Shown here piece after piece: positions 9,655-18,289 of a stretch of DNA of 64,000 nt (within the stretch, counting starts at the first letter, position 1; each line of letters opens with the position of its first letter). A program made the position numbers and the translations under genes. The notes beneath the pieces were generated by a model that saw only the letters and a program-made list of their open reading frames with translations, made no database searches and was not told the DNA's origin. The DNA is from Bdellovibrionales bacterium (GTDB lineage: Bacteria > Bdellovibrionota > Bdellovibrionia > Bdellovibrionales > UBA1609): contig JALZUR010000041.1 in NCBI GenBank assembly GCA_023301025.1, forward strand, positions 1 to 64,000, in the 5' to 3' direction.

Positions 9655-11042
9655 TTGAGGAATCTCCATTTATGACCTTTTTTCTTCATGTAAAACAAGG
9701 ATAGTGAACCAAGAGCGATTAATAAACAGCCAAGGTATTTTAAAAAACGACCAGGGTCTCTGTTAACAGAAAGAACCGAGTGTGTAGGCTTGCCCATTTC
9801 ATCTTCTTGAAAAGAACTTTGATAAAATGTTAATCCATTCTTTTTTAAAGGTTCATTCATTGATATTAGAGTCTCTTCACCTTCGACATCGACAAGACTT
9901 TCATATGAAGCAGCTCTCATAGTTCCTTGGTGTCTACCTACTTTAAAGTTTTTCAGCATCAGATCAAAACCAATATCAATCCTCTTTTTTCCGTAAGTAA
10001 GGATATAAACCCTATCTTCTTTAAAAACCTTTAAAGGTCTACCCACTCCTAACCAGTAGTTCTCACCCATAAAATCAACATTAACAGCCTCAGTACTTTG
10101 GGCATGAGGAGTTTTTATTTTGGTATAGCTAAGGCCTCTATAAGCATGTCTTTTGTAGTCTAGAAGTTTTATGTTAAAATCCATCCAACCAGAGTTAATA
10201 GTGTCTCCAGTACTCATACTGCCCTCAGATTTTTTGCCAGAACTGAAAAGCGTGTAATTAACTTTCTCTTTGCTACTTTCATTAGGATAAAAGTAGATTT
10301 GATTATCACCTTTTAATGCCTTTTCAGGAGCGCTTTCTAAAAGTGTTAACCTTGCAGGGCCTAAGACTCTATCATCTTCTTTAAAAACTTTATTGGCTAT
10401 TAACCAACCCGTCTCTTTTGCTCTAGAACCTTCAATAAAAAATCTTAAAGCTGGTCCATCAGATGTGTTTTCTGATGAGAGTGTTTTGTTTTTAGATTCT
10501 GCAAAAAGATAGTAATCTTTAATTTTAACTTCAGTGTAAGCACCCTGATTGTAAATTAGTTCTTTATCTTCGGGGTTATTTTTAAAAAAGTTAACAGGTT
10601 TTGCAAATAAAGTTTCAAACTTTGAACCATCTAAAGAGGAGTAAAGGCTTAGTTCTTTTTCATTAACTTTTACAAAACGATTTTTACCGCCAAGAGGAAA
10701 AACCATCATTCCATCTATTCCAAAAAAGTAGGTCTGAACAGAACCAACAAGGACTAATATTATACCAATGTGTGCAAGCAAAAAAGGAATATGCCTTTCT
10801 TTCCAAGGCCATCTATCAAACATAACAGCTGAAAGGTTTATCGCTAGTAGGATCTGTATACCCACCATCCAAAAAGACTGATAGACTACAAGTTTTGCGT
10901 ACTCAGCGTTGTACAAAGACTCATAGAATGTACCAACAGCACTGATAATACCCATAGAGATTAAAACAAAGACTGCTAATTTTAAAGAGGCGAGGGGTTT
11001 TAACCACCTCTGAAGTTTTTTTATCACAGCCTTTATAATCAA
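9651..11042 (-). CDS. resB: system II cytochrome c biogenesis protein ResB/Ccs1
   Basis: A 463-residue ResB-family protein: three N-terminal helices (residues about 18-110), a large periplasmic domain, and a final helix near the C-terminus (FLKYLGCLLIALGSLSLFY). This is the usual ResB topology. ResB binds or presents apocytochrome and works as a complex with CcsA, whose start overlaps the resB stop. The start is uncertain: the frame opens with TTG at 11042 and a GTG lies five codons in, neither with a good ribosome site. The gene follows a dyad at 11116-11135 and probably starts the two-gene operon. Confidence 0.85.
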   Translation of the reverse strand: MIIKAVIKKLQRWLKPLASLKLAVFVLISMGIISAVGTFYESLYNAEYAKLVVYQSFWMVGIQILLAINLSAVMFDRWPWKERHIPFLLAHIGIILVLVGSVQTYFFGIDGMMVFPLGGKNRFVKVNEKELSLYSSLDGSKFETLFAKPVNFFKNNPEDKELIYNQGAYTEVKIKDYYLFAESKNKTLSSENTSDGPALRFFIEGSRAKETGWLIANKVFKEDDRVLGPARLTLLESAPEKALKGDNQIYFYPNESSKEKVNYTLFSSGKKSEGSMSTGDTINSGWMDFNIKLLDYKRHAYRGLSYTKIKTPHAQSTEAVNVDFMGENYWLGVGRPLKVFKEDRVYILTYGKKRIDIGFDLMLKNFKVGRHQGTMRAASYESLVDVEGEETLISMNEPLKKNGLTFYQSSFQEDEMGKPTHSVLSVNRDPGRFLKYLGCLLIALGSLSLFYMKKKGHKWRFLK

Positions 11043-11115
11043 AGATTTTTAATTAAAGGTCAAAGCAGGCTTAGTAAAAGGTTCAAGAGTAAAAAACTCC
11101 TGACCTAAAGACTTG

Positions 11116-11135
11116 CAGTTTCAAAGTTGAAACTG
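11116..11135. repeat. 20-base near-perfect dyad between gspG and resB
   Basis: The sequence CAGTTTCAAAGTTGAAACTG reads as an inverted repeat with nine paired positions and two unpaired central bases. No T-run follows on either strand, so it is not a textbook terminator. It lies 20 bases past the gspG stop and about 75 bases ahead of resB, so it could end the gsp transcript or act as an operator for resB-ccsA. Confidence 0.45.
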
Positions 11136-11155
11136 AGTATCAAAATAATTTCAAA

Positions 11156-11599
11156 TCAATCTTCGTGTTCAACATCTTTATCATAGCCTTCACCACCCTC
11201 TGAACCATCAGCACCAAGACTTATAAGTTTAAAACCTGAACCCGTATTTTCATAAAGAATATCACCTTTCCAAGGATCCATAAGTTCTTTTTCTTTTGCA
11301 TAAGCATCCGGTCCCCAAGACTCACACACATCTTCACCTGGATCTTCTAAAAGATTGTCTAAAGCATCAGGAAGTTGATCGCAATCTGCATAAAATGAGT
11401 TTACAGCTCCAGCAACTTTAGCTAACTGAATCTTAGCTGTTTTTTGTGCTGCTTTTTGCTTGTTAGAAAAAATTCTTGGAGCTAAAAGTGTTGTAATTCC
11501 ACCAATGATGGCAAGCACAACGATAATCTCAATCAAACTAAAGCCTTTCTGCCTAGACTTTAAACATTTATAAACTTCTACACTATTATTTACCTTCAC
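11156..11599 (-). CDS. gspG: type II secretion major pseudopilin GspG
   Basis: A 147-residue type IV pilin-like protein. The short leader ends at KG and is followed by FSLIEIIVVLAIIGG: the prepilin peptidase site, with Glu at +5 and the hydrophobic assembly helix. The C-terminal part has the GspG features, including the WGPDAY and DPWKGDILYE segments and the acidic metal-binding region near ISLGADGSEGGEG. The GTG start is well supported by AAGGAG seven bases upstream. GspG is the main subunit of the pseudopilus that pushes substrates through the GspD channel. It ends the minus-strand gspCDEFG block; no prepilin peptidase gene is in this window. Confidence 0.93.
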   Translation of the reverse strand: MKVNNSVEVYKCLKSRQKGFSLIEIIVVLAIIGGITTLLAPRIFSNKQKAAQKTAKIQLAKVAGAVNSFYADCDQLPDALDNLLEDPGEDVCESWGPDAYAKEKELMDPWKGDILYENTGSGFKLISLGADGSEGGEGYDKDVEHED

Positions 11600-11701
11600 C
11601 TAAAAACTCCTTTTTTGTAAACATACAGTATACTAATAAGACTTAATGAAATTAACAAATAAAAGTTTTTAAATTGGTCCCGAAACTTTAAAAAGTATTT
11701 T

Positions 11702-12910
11702 TTAAACACCACTTTGCATAGCCATCATTGGAAGAACTACAGCAAAAACTATTACAGCTACAACAACACCCATAAAGATAAGCATCACCGGCTCTAAAAC
11801 AGATGTGAATCCATCAATTTTATTTTTTACCTGAAAGTCATAAGAGTCACTCACCTGATTGAGCATGTACTCTAAGTCCCCAGTTTTTTCACCAACATTA
11901 ACCATGTGAATCAGTATAGGTGGAAACTCTCCTGATTTTTTTAAAGGGCCCGCAATTGATTCCCCTTCACTTATATTGTCCCTTGCTTCATCAATTGCTT
12001 TCGCTAATGTTTCATTATCAACAACGTTTCTCACTATAGACATTGCTGTAAGCATCGGGACCCCACCATTCAAAAGAGTTGCAAGCGTTCTTGAAAAACG
12101 AGCAACAGCAACCATTCGTATTAAACTTCCAAACACTGGAAACTTTAGCTTTACAGCGTCCCACTGATCAGAGCCTGCAGGAGACTTTTTCCAAACTAAG
12201 AACATAGCTATAAGTGTTGCAAAAGTTATTAAAAGAAGAATCCAATAGTCTAGAATAAAATCTGAAGTGTTAAAAACAATCTCTGAAAGAAGTGGGAGCT
12301 CAAGCTCTTCATTGTCATCAAAAATTTCTTTCATCTTTGGAATCATAAATACAAAAAGACCAGTTATCAAAATAAGCATAAAGCTAAACATAATAACCGG
12401 ATAGGTCATTGCAGATTTTAGTTTTGAACGAAGTTCACTTTGACTCTCTGTAAACTCAGACAGCCTTATTAAAATAACATCTAAAGTTCCTGACATCTCC
12501 CCTGCTTCACACATAGAAACATAGATCTTATCAAAAATCTTTGGGTATTTAGCAAGTGACTTATGTAGTGTAGCACCTTCATTAACTTGCCCTTTTATTT
12601 CAGAAAAAGACATTTTTAAAGATGCATTCTCTGTTTGCTCAGAAGCAATACCTAAAGCATCTACTAAAGGAATACTTGCCTTAAGAAGAGTAGCAAGCTG
12701 TCTTGTGATAAGTGCTAAATCTTCAACACCAACTTTTGATCCACCAGAAGAAGATGTTTTTGATTTATTTTTAGCTTTATTATTAACCTCTGTGACATAG
12801 ATACCTTTTTTTTTGAGTCGTACTCTAACAGCTTTAGTACTCTCAGCATCAAGACTTCCCTTAACTTTACGACCTTGTCTGTTTAGTCCTTTATATTCAT
12901 AAATTGGCAT
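11702..12910 (-). CDS. gspF: type II secretion inner-membrane platform protein GspF
   Basis: A 402-residue protein of the GspF/PilC family. It starts MPIYEYKGLNRQGRK, as the family does, has two repeated cytoplasmic GspF domains (residues about 65-190 and 270-395) and three membrane helices (around 165-190, 215-240 and the C-terminus). It forms the membrane base that connects the GspE ATPase to the pseudopilus. It lies between gspE and gspG, with 44 bases to gspE. Confidence 0.94.
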   Translation of the reverse strand: MPIYEYKGLNRQGRKVKGSLDAESTKAVRVRLKKKGIYVTEVNNKAKNKSKTSSSGGSKVGVEDLALITRQLATLLKASIPLVDALGIASEQTENASLKMSFSEIKGQVNEGATLHKSLAKYPKIFDKIYVSMCEAGEMSGTLDVILIRLSEFTESQSELRSKLKSAMTYPVIMFSFMLILITGLFVFMIPKMKEIFDDNEELELPLLSEIVFNTSDFILDYWILLLITFATLIAMFLVWKKSPAGSDQWDAVKLKFPVFGSLIRMVAVARFSRTLATLLNGGVPMLTAMSIVRNVVDNETLAKAIDEARDNISEGESIAGPLKKSGEFPPILIHMVNVGEKTGDLEYMLNQVSDSYDFQVKNKIDGFTSVLEPVMLIFMGVVVAVIVFAVVLPMMAMQSGV

Positions 12911-12954
12911 ACTCGTATTCTCTTTTAGCTTACTCTTCTAGCTTCTAACAAAGT

Positions 12955-14649
12955 TTAGGCGTCTACTTGTGTGTTGGTTAAGACCTCTTCAATCGAAGTG
13001 ATTCCATCTAAAACCTTTTGAATGCCATGATCTCTAAATGTAACCATTCCATTAGCTTCTGCGGCTTTTTTAATTTGTGATCCATCAGCTCTTTTCATAA
13101 TAAGTGAACGAAGGTTATCATCCATTTCTAAAAATTCTTGAATAAGTGTTCTACCAGCATAGCCTTTTTGAGCGCATTCATTACAGCCAACAGGTTTATG
13201 AATGTTAGCTCCTTTAATACGCGAAGGATCAAGCTCTAGAGTTTTTAACTCTAACTCTGTTGGTGTGTAAGGCACTTTACAGTGAGGGCATAAAACCCTA
13301 ACAAGTCTTTGCGCGATCACTCCCACTAAAGAGGTGGCAATTAAGAAAGGCTCACATCCCATGTCTATCAACCTTGGAAAAACCCCAGGAGAGTCATTAG
13401 TGTGAATGGTTGAGAGCACTAAGTGACCTGTTAAAGAAGCGTTGATTGCAATCTCTGCCGTTTCTAAATCTCTGATCTCCCCAATCATAACAACATTAGG
13501 ATCTTGCCTAAGAATCGCTCTTAAGGCTGATGAAAAAGTTAAGCCTATTTTTTCATTTGTTTGGATTTGCCCAATTCCGTGTATCCGTTGCTCCACTGGG
13601 TTCTCAACTGTAACAATATTTCTATCAATAGTGTTTATCTTAGACAAACACGAATATAAGGTTGTAGACTTACCACTACCTGTTGGACCCGTAACCAAAA
13701 GAATCCCATAAGTCTTTTTCATGACTTCATCAATTTGTACTAAAGATGGTTTTGAAAAACCCAACTGATCCAAATCAAGAATAACATTTGATCTATCCTG
13801 AAGGCGCATCACAATACGCTCTCCAAAGGCTGTAGGCACTGTACTTAAACGCACATCTATATCTTTACCCGCAAGCTTCAAAGGAATTCTTCCGTCTTGT
13901 GGAAGTCGTTTTTCAGCTATATTTAAATTTGCCATTACTTTTATTCTTGAAGTGATGGCATTTTGAAGTTTTTTAGGTGGTCTAAAAATATCAAACAGCA
14001 CCCCATCAATTCTAAACCGAACCATCATATCTTTTTCAAAAGGCTCAATGTGTATGTCTGATGCTTTTTCTTTAACAGCTCTGAAAAGCAAACTGTTGAC
14101 TAATTTAATTACAGGAGCATCGTCATCCCCCGCTTCTAGTAGATCAATTACAGGATCTTCAAGGTCATACTCTTCACCATCAACCTCATCAAAACCATCA
14201 AGACCCGATGTGCTTTTTTCGTAAACTTTATTTATAGCTTCCTGGATCTTTGGACTTGTTGTCATCACAGGACTTACTGTTTTAGAAAATATAGCTCTGA
14301 TGTCATCAAGAACATGAAAGCTTAAAGGGTTTGAAACAAAAACCTTAAGCTCCCCTGACTCTTCTTTATAGGGTAGGACTTCATAGTTTTTAGCATAATT
14401 GATAGGGATATCTCTTACCATGTCTCCAGAAATTTCACCCCAAGGAATTTCTTTAACAAACTCAATACCAATGAGTGAGGCAAGTTTACCAACGGCCTGG
14501 TCTGCACTATTAAAGATTTCATCTCTCATAAGCTGGCCAATTGTCTCCCCTGAAGATACAGGTGTTGCAAACAAAGAGCCAAGCTCTTTGTCACTCATGC
14601 CTGTAGCTTTAATTAAAATAGAATCAATACTTGATCGTCCAACTGCCAT
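12955..14649 (-). CDS. gspE: type II secretion ATPase GspE
   Basis: A 564-residue cytoplasmic ATPase. The N-terminal part (1-150) is the GspE/PilB N-domain that binds GspL. Next come the catalytic motifs: Walker A GPTGSGKSTT, the Asp/Glu-rich box near VTVENPVEQ, Walker B-type DPNVVMIGEIRD, and the His box LVLSTIHTND. The tetracysteine zinc site (CPHC...CNEC) is present. It drives pseudopilus growth. Its start lies two bases beyond the gspD stop, so translation is likely coupled. Confidence 0.95.
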   Translation of the reverse strand: MAVGRSSIDSILIKATGMSDKELGSLFATPVSSGETIGQLMRDEIFNSADQAVGKLASLIGIEFVKEIPWGEISGDMVRDIPINYAKNYEVLPYKEESGELKVFVSNPLSFHVLDDIRAIFSKTVSPVMTTSPKIQEAINKVYEKSTSGLDGFDEVDGEEYDLEDPVIDLLEAGDDDAPVIKLVNSLLFRAVKEKASDIHIEPFEKDMMVRFRIDGVLFDIFRPPKKLQNAITSRIKVMANLNIAEKRLPQDGRIPLKLAGKDIDVRLSTVPTAFGERIVMRLQDRSNVILDLDQLGFSKPSLVQIDEVMKKTYGILLVTGPTGSGKSTTLYSCLSKINTIDRNIVTVENPVEQRIHGIGQIQTNEKIGLTFSSALRAILRQDPNVVMIGEIRDLETAEIAINASLTGHLVLSTIHTNDSPGVFPRLIDMGCEPFLIATSLVGVIAQRLVRVLCPHCKVPYTPTELELKTLELDPSRIKGANIHKPVGCNECAQKGYAGRTLIQEFLEMDDNLRSLIMKRADGSQIKKAAEANGMVTFRDHGIQKVLDGITSIEEVLTNTQVDA

Positions 14650-14651
14650 AG

Positions 14652-17138
14652 TTACTCAGACTCCACAGCAGGAGACTCTTTTAACTCTATAGGAGTTTCA
14701 TCTAGCCAAGTGTCATCACCTTCAAGCTCAATATCGTCATCATCGTCAAAACCTGCGTCATCAAAATCACCACTGGCATCAGTAAACTCTTCTGAATCTT
14801 CTGAGAAGTCTTCATCATCGTCATCAAAGCCAGTGTCTGCAAAATCATCATCACCAAAAGCTTCATCTTCTTCATCTTCAAACGCAGAGTCAGAGTCATT
14901 AAACTCATCATCCTCTGTCTTAGGATTATTCCCTTCAAAATCCTCAAAACCTTTTGAAATTTCATCAGCAGCTTCGCCGTGGGGATCAACGCCCTTCATG
15001 TTCTTTTTAACAAACTTAAGTCTTTTATCCATTTGATCTTTAAGTAAAGCTTTTTGATGAGCAGGGTTTCTTAAAATCTTAGGTGTTATAAAAAGCATAA
15101 GGTTTGTTTTATCAACAGTCTTACCAGTAGATCTAAACAACCATCCAAGAATTGGTATATCACCAAGAAGCGGAATTTTTGTAACAGATTTACTTGTTTG
15201 CTCGTTAACAAGTCCACCAAGAACAGCGGTATCTCCGTCAGGCACAACTAAGTTAGTTTGAAGAAGCTTTTCATTAATATCAGGGTTTGGGCTACTACGA
15301 TTAGGAACATCATTTATAGTTTGTTTTATCTTTAAACGAACAGAATTTGTAGCTGGGCTTATAGAAGGTGTGATTTCTAAAGCCGTTTTAATCTTTTGTC
15401 GAAGTGGAGAGCTAATAGTGTTTTGCCCTGGTGTTTGATTTAGAGTTTGTCCAATTGAGATATCTTGCCCAATCTCAATAATAGCCTCTTCATTATCAAG
15501 AGCTGTAACTTTTGGTGTAGATAAAACATTACCAATATCATACTGCTGAATAAGCCTAACGAGTCCAATCACTGAGTTAATAGCAACCACTCCACCTGCA
15601 CCTGTAGCTCCGGGAACTTGAACGTACTTTTCTTCACCAAAACCAAAAGATAAAATACCACCAGCAAGTAAACTTGCAGGATTTGTTAAAAGGTTAACTA
15701 TACCATTTTCATTTCCAAAAAACCCTTGAGGCGCAAAACTTTGCGCAGGGTTTGACTGCGTTGCCTCACCTGGGGTGTTCACCTGTCCAATATCTAAACC
15801 AACATCTCTGTTGTTTCTAGCATTAAGCTCCATAATAACAGTCTCAACAAAAACCTGATCTCTGGGGATATCAATTTTTTCTAAAATTGAAAGAACTCTT
15901 TGATAGTCTTGTGCACTTGCAGTAACAACAATTGAATTTGTGTTCTTATCAGCTTGAACAGACACCTGGCTTCCAAAAACTTGACCTGCAGTCTTTGGAG
16001 CAACATCTGAAGCAGAAACAGCTGCAGCTTGACTTACACCACTTTTCTTTTGGGATTCATCTTGTGCTTTTTTAGATTCATCAGCAATTCCACCAAGAGT
16101 TTTAGCAATCTCTTCAGCGTTATTGTACTTTGCATAGTATACAAAAACTCCACCTTGCTCATCACCTTCTAATCTAAAATCAAGAGTCTTAACTAGCTCT
16201 TTTGCCTTTGTAATACCGCGTTTATTTCCCAAAACAATAACTGAATTTGTACGATCATCTGCAGTTACATATGACAAGCTCACAGCGCCTTTTGCCTCTT
16301 TGTCACTTTCACGCCTTCTAAATCTTGGGACTTTAGAGTTATCATCACCCTTGTTAATGATTTTATTAATAAGCTCTGCTATGTCTTTTGCCTGAGCGTA
16401 CTTAATCTTAATCACCTGCATCTTTTCTTCAAAACCAGGAACATCAAGCTCGCCAATAATACCTAAGATTTTTTCAACATTAGAACCATAATCAGAAATA
16501 ATAATTGAATTTGTAGGTTCATAAAGCTGAAGATCACCGTCTTTGGATCTAAGATTTCTTAAAGATTTATCAAGCTCTCCAACAGGAATGTATTTAAGCT
16601 TTATTATTTTCGTAATCATCTGATCAGCATCGGGAAAGTAATCACCTGTGTAAGTTTCAATACTGTCTTTTATAGCATCTCTTGTTCCAATGATTTTTAA
16701 AAATTTACCTGATGGCACAACTGTTAGGTTGTTCATTTGAAGAGCCGACAAAAAAGCTTTATAAGCTTCAGCAACTGTTATTGGTCCAGGTGCAATGATT
16801 GAAATTTTACCAGAAACTTTATCAGATAGAATAAATCTTTTACCCGTGAGTTCTGACATAACAGATACTAGATCTTTAATATCTACATCCGGATAATCAA
16901 AGGTGTCTAAGACATCTGGATAATTTTTAGAGTTAATTTCTTCTAAGTAAGCTTCAGAAAAAGCTACACCATCTTTTGATTTAGGACTTTGAATCTCTTC
17001 AGTTTTAAATCCACCTGCACCCTCTAACTCATAGGTTTTTTGATTTTCAAGCTGTTGTGAAAAAGCCTTATTTAAAACTAAAAACTCTGGAGCTAATACG
17101 TGTAAGCAAACAGCCATCAAAATAAAAATTCTAAACAT
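14652..17138 (-). CDS. gspD: type II secretion outer-membrane secretin GspD with acidic tail
   Basis: Start set at ATG 17138 (MFRIFILMAVCL), with AAGGAA upstream and a proper signal peptide; the ORF-track GTG lies inside gspC. The mature protein has N0 and N1-N3 periplasmic repeats (residues about 60-430), then the secretin channel, with hallmark VLSTPKVTALDNEEA and PLLGDIPILGWLFRS. Normal GspD ends soon after the LMLFITPKIL strand, but this one adds roughly 120 residues, the last 100 dominated by Asp and Glu. The product is about 828 residues, long for the family (commonly 650-750). The tail would lie at the C-terminal end of the channel and may bind cations, a pilotin-like partner or cell-wall components; that is inference. 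Confidence 0.94.
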   Translation of the reverse strand: MFRIFILMAVCLHVLAPEFLVLNKAFSQQLENQKTYELEGAGGFKTEEIQSPKSKDGVAFSEAYLEEINSKNYPDVLDTFDYPDVDIKDLVSVMSELTGKRFILSDKVSGKISIIAPGPITVAEAYKAFLSALQMNNLTVVPSGKFLKIIGTRDAIKDSIETYTGDYFPDADQMITKIIKLKYIPVGELDKSLRNLRSKDGDLQLYEPTNSIIISDYGSNVEKILGIIGELDVPGFEEKMQVIKIKYAQAKDIAELINKIINKGDDNSKVPRFRRRESDKEAKGAVSLSYVTADDRTNSVIVLGNKRGITKAKELVKTLDFRLEGDEQGGVFVYYAKYNNAEEIAKTLGGIADESKKAQDESQKKSGVSQAAAVSASDVAPKTAGQVFGSQVSVQADKNTNSIVVTASAQDYQRVLSILEKIDIPRDQVFVETVIMELNARNNRDVGLDIGQVNTPGEATQSNPAQSFAPQGFFGNENGIVNLLTNPASLLAGGILSFGFGEEKYVQVPGATGAGGVVAINSVIGLVRLIQQYDIGNVLSTPKVTALDNEEAIIEIGQDISIGQTLNQTPGQNTISSPLRQKIKTALEITPSISPATNSVRLKIKQTINDVPNRSSPNPDINEKLLQTNLVVPDGDTAVLGGLVNEQTSKSVTKIPLLGDIPILGWLFRSTGKTVDKTNLMLFITPKILRNPAHQKALLKDQMDKRLKFVKKNMKGVDPHGEAADEISKGFEDFEGNNPKTEDDEFNDSDSAFEDEEDEAFGDDDFADTGFDDDDEDFSEDSEEFTDASGDFDDAGFDDDDDIELEGDDTWLDETPIELKESPAVESE

Positions 17139-17160
17139 TTTAAATTCCTTAATATATTTT

Positions 17161-18111
17161 TTAATCGATTTGATACTGAAGCTCCTCTGTGCGTCCACCT
17201 CTATTTATTGAGATTTTTATCTCATTGGCAGATTTAAGTTCATTAAAAAGACTCAAGGCCTTTCCCTGATCCGTAACAGACTGACCGTTTACACTGTCAA
17301 TAATGTCACCATTTTCTAAACCTAGTTGATCAAAAATTCCTCCAGGTTTGATAGCAAAAACTTCAAAGCCTAAAATGTCTCCAGTAGCAGGATCTTTTAC
17401 AGCTTTTGTATTGGCTTGAGTTAAAAGACTTTTATAATCTTTTAAGTACTTATCAACCTCACCCCTGCTAGCTTTAAAGCGGTTTCCATCTCTTAAGATT
17501 GCACCAGAACTTTCTGGTTTTAACGCAGACACTTTTTTCTTTGGCCCTTTTGCTTTTACCGAGTTTCTGTCAATTTCAACAAACTCAAGCTTTCTATTTT
17601 CTAAATTTCTAAAGATAACTTTTTTTCTTAAGATAGATACAAGCTCAGCAACATTTTCAATCTGATCTCCAACAGTGTAGGTCAAAGTTTCTTTTGAGCC
17701 TTGAATTGTAGATATAGATTTAAAAGGATTTCTGTGAACAGCTGTGCCCTCTAAAGTGAGCGAAAGAGCTGTCTTAACTGGAACATTGTCTTCTAACTCA
17801 TCTGTTGGTTCATCAGAATTAAGACTTGCAATAGGTAGGGGCATCTTGCCAATGTTAAAAATATTTCTTTTAAGAGTTGGACCCACTAAAGCATTTTTAG
17901 AACCGATGTCAGATGAAGATAGGGCTCCAGTGTACTCTTCACTAGAAATGTTCAAGCCCGTTAAATCTTTAGCCGTGATTTCAGGAATAAAATTTGGCCT
18001 TACAAATTTTAACAAGACAAGGTCTGCCACCATGAATGAAACAAACACTAAAAAAAAGTAAATCATTATAGTTTTCACTAATTTAGATTTTTTAAAATCT
18101 TTGGCACTCAC
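17161..18111 (-). CDS. gspC: type II secretion protein GspC
   Basis: A 316-residue bitopic inner-membrane protein: one N-terminal helix (IMIYFFLVFVSFMVADLVLL), a periplasmic homology region around residues 85-160, and a C-terminal PDZ domain (GFEVFAIKPGGIFDQLGLENG...). GspC links the inner-membrane platform to the GspD secretin and helps choose substrates. The GTG start is preceded by GGGGAGTG. It is the first recognised gene of the minus-strand gsp block, so the promoter should lie in 18112-18289. Confidence 0.9.
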   Translation of the reverse strand: MSAKDFKKSKLVKTIMIYFFLVFVSFMVADLVLLKFVRPNFIPEITAKDLTGLNISSEEYTGALSSSDIGSKNALVGPTLKRNIFNIGKMPLPIASLNSDEPTDELEDNVPVKTALSLTLEGTAVHRNPFKSISTIQGSKETLTYTVGDQIENVAELVSILRKKVIFRNLENRKLEFVEIDRNSVKAKGPKKKVSALKPESSGAILRDGNRFKASRGEVDKYLKDYKSLLTQANTKAVKDPATGDILGFEVFAIKPGGIFDQLGLENGDIIDSVNGQSVTDQGKALSLFNELKSANEIKISINRGGRTEELQYQID

Positions 18112-18158
18112 TTAAGACTTCACTCCCCGTCAAAGGTAAGTGTCCCAATTTGTCAACT

Positions 18159-18174
18159 TTTCTGCAAGCAGAAA
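18159..18174. repeat. inverted repeat with adjacent TTGACA ahead of gspC
   Basis: TTTCTGC-AA-GCAGAAA forms a perfect 7+7 dyad 48-63 bases upstream of the gspC start. Two bases beyond it on the minus strand is a consensus -35 hexamer, TTGACA (18151-18156), though no clear -10 follows. This could be an operator or activator site for the gspCDEFG block. It also lies inside a possible 43-codon ORF (18130-18261), so the call is tentative. Confidence 0.35.
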
Positions 18175-18289
18175 GGATAAACGTTTAGTTTTTAAGCTAA
18201 AGAACTTTATGTGAGCTTTTTCAAGACTTTGATCCAGCAAAAGAAGAATTAGCCTATACATTTAAAACGCGTCGAAATCAAAAAATTTT

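Noticed and set aside
14710-15036. Plus-strand poly-Ser ORF and a minus-strand Leu/Met-rich ORF (14702-14989)
   Set aside because: Both are shadows of the GAT/GAA-rich acidic tail of gspD in other frames.
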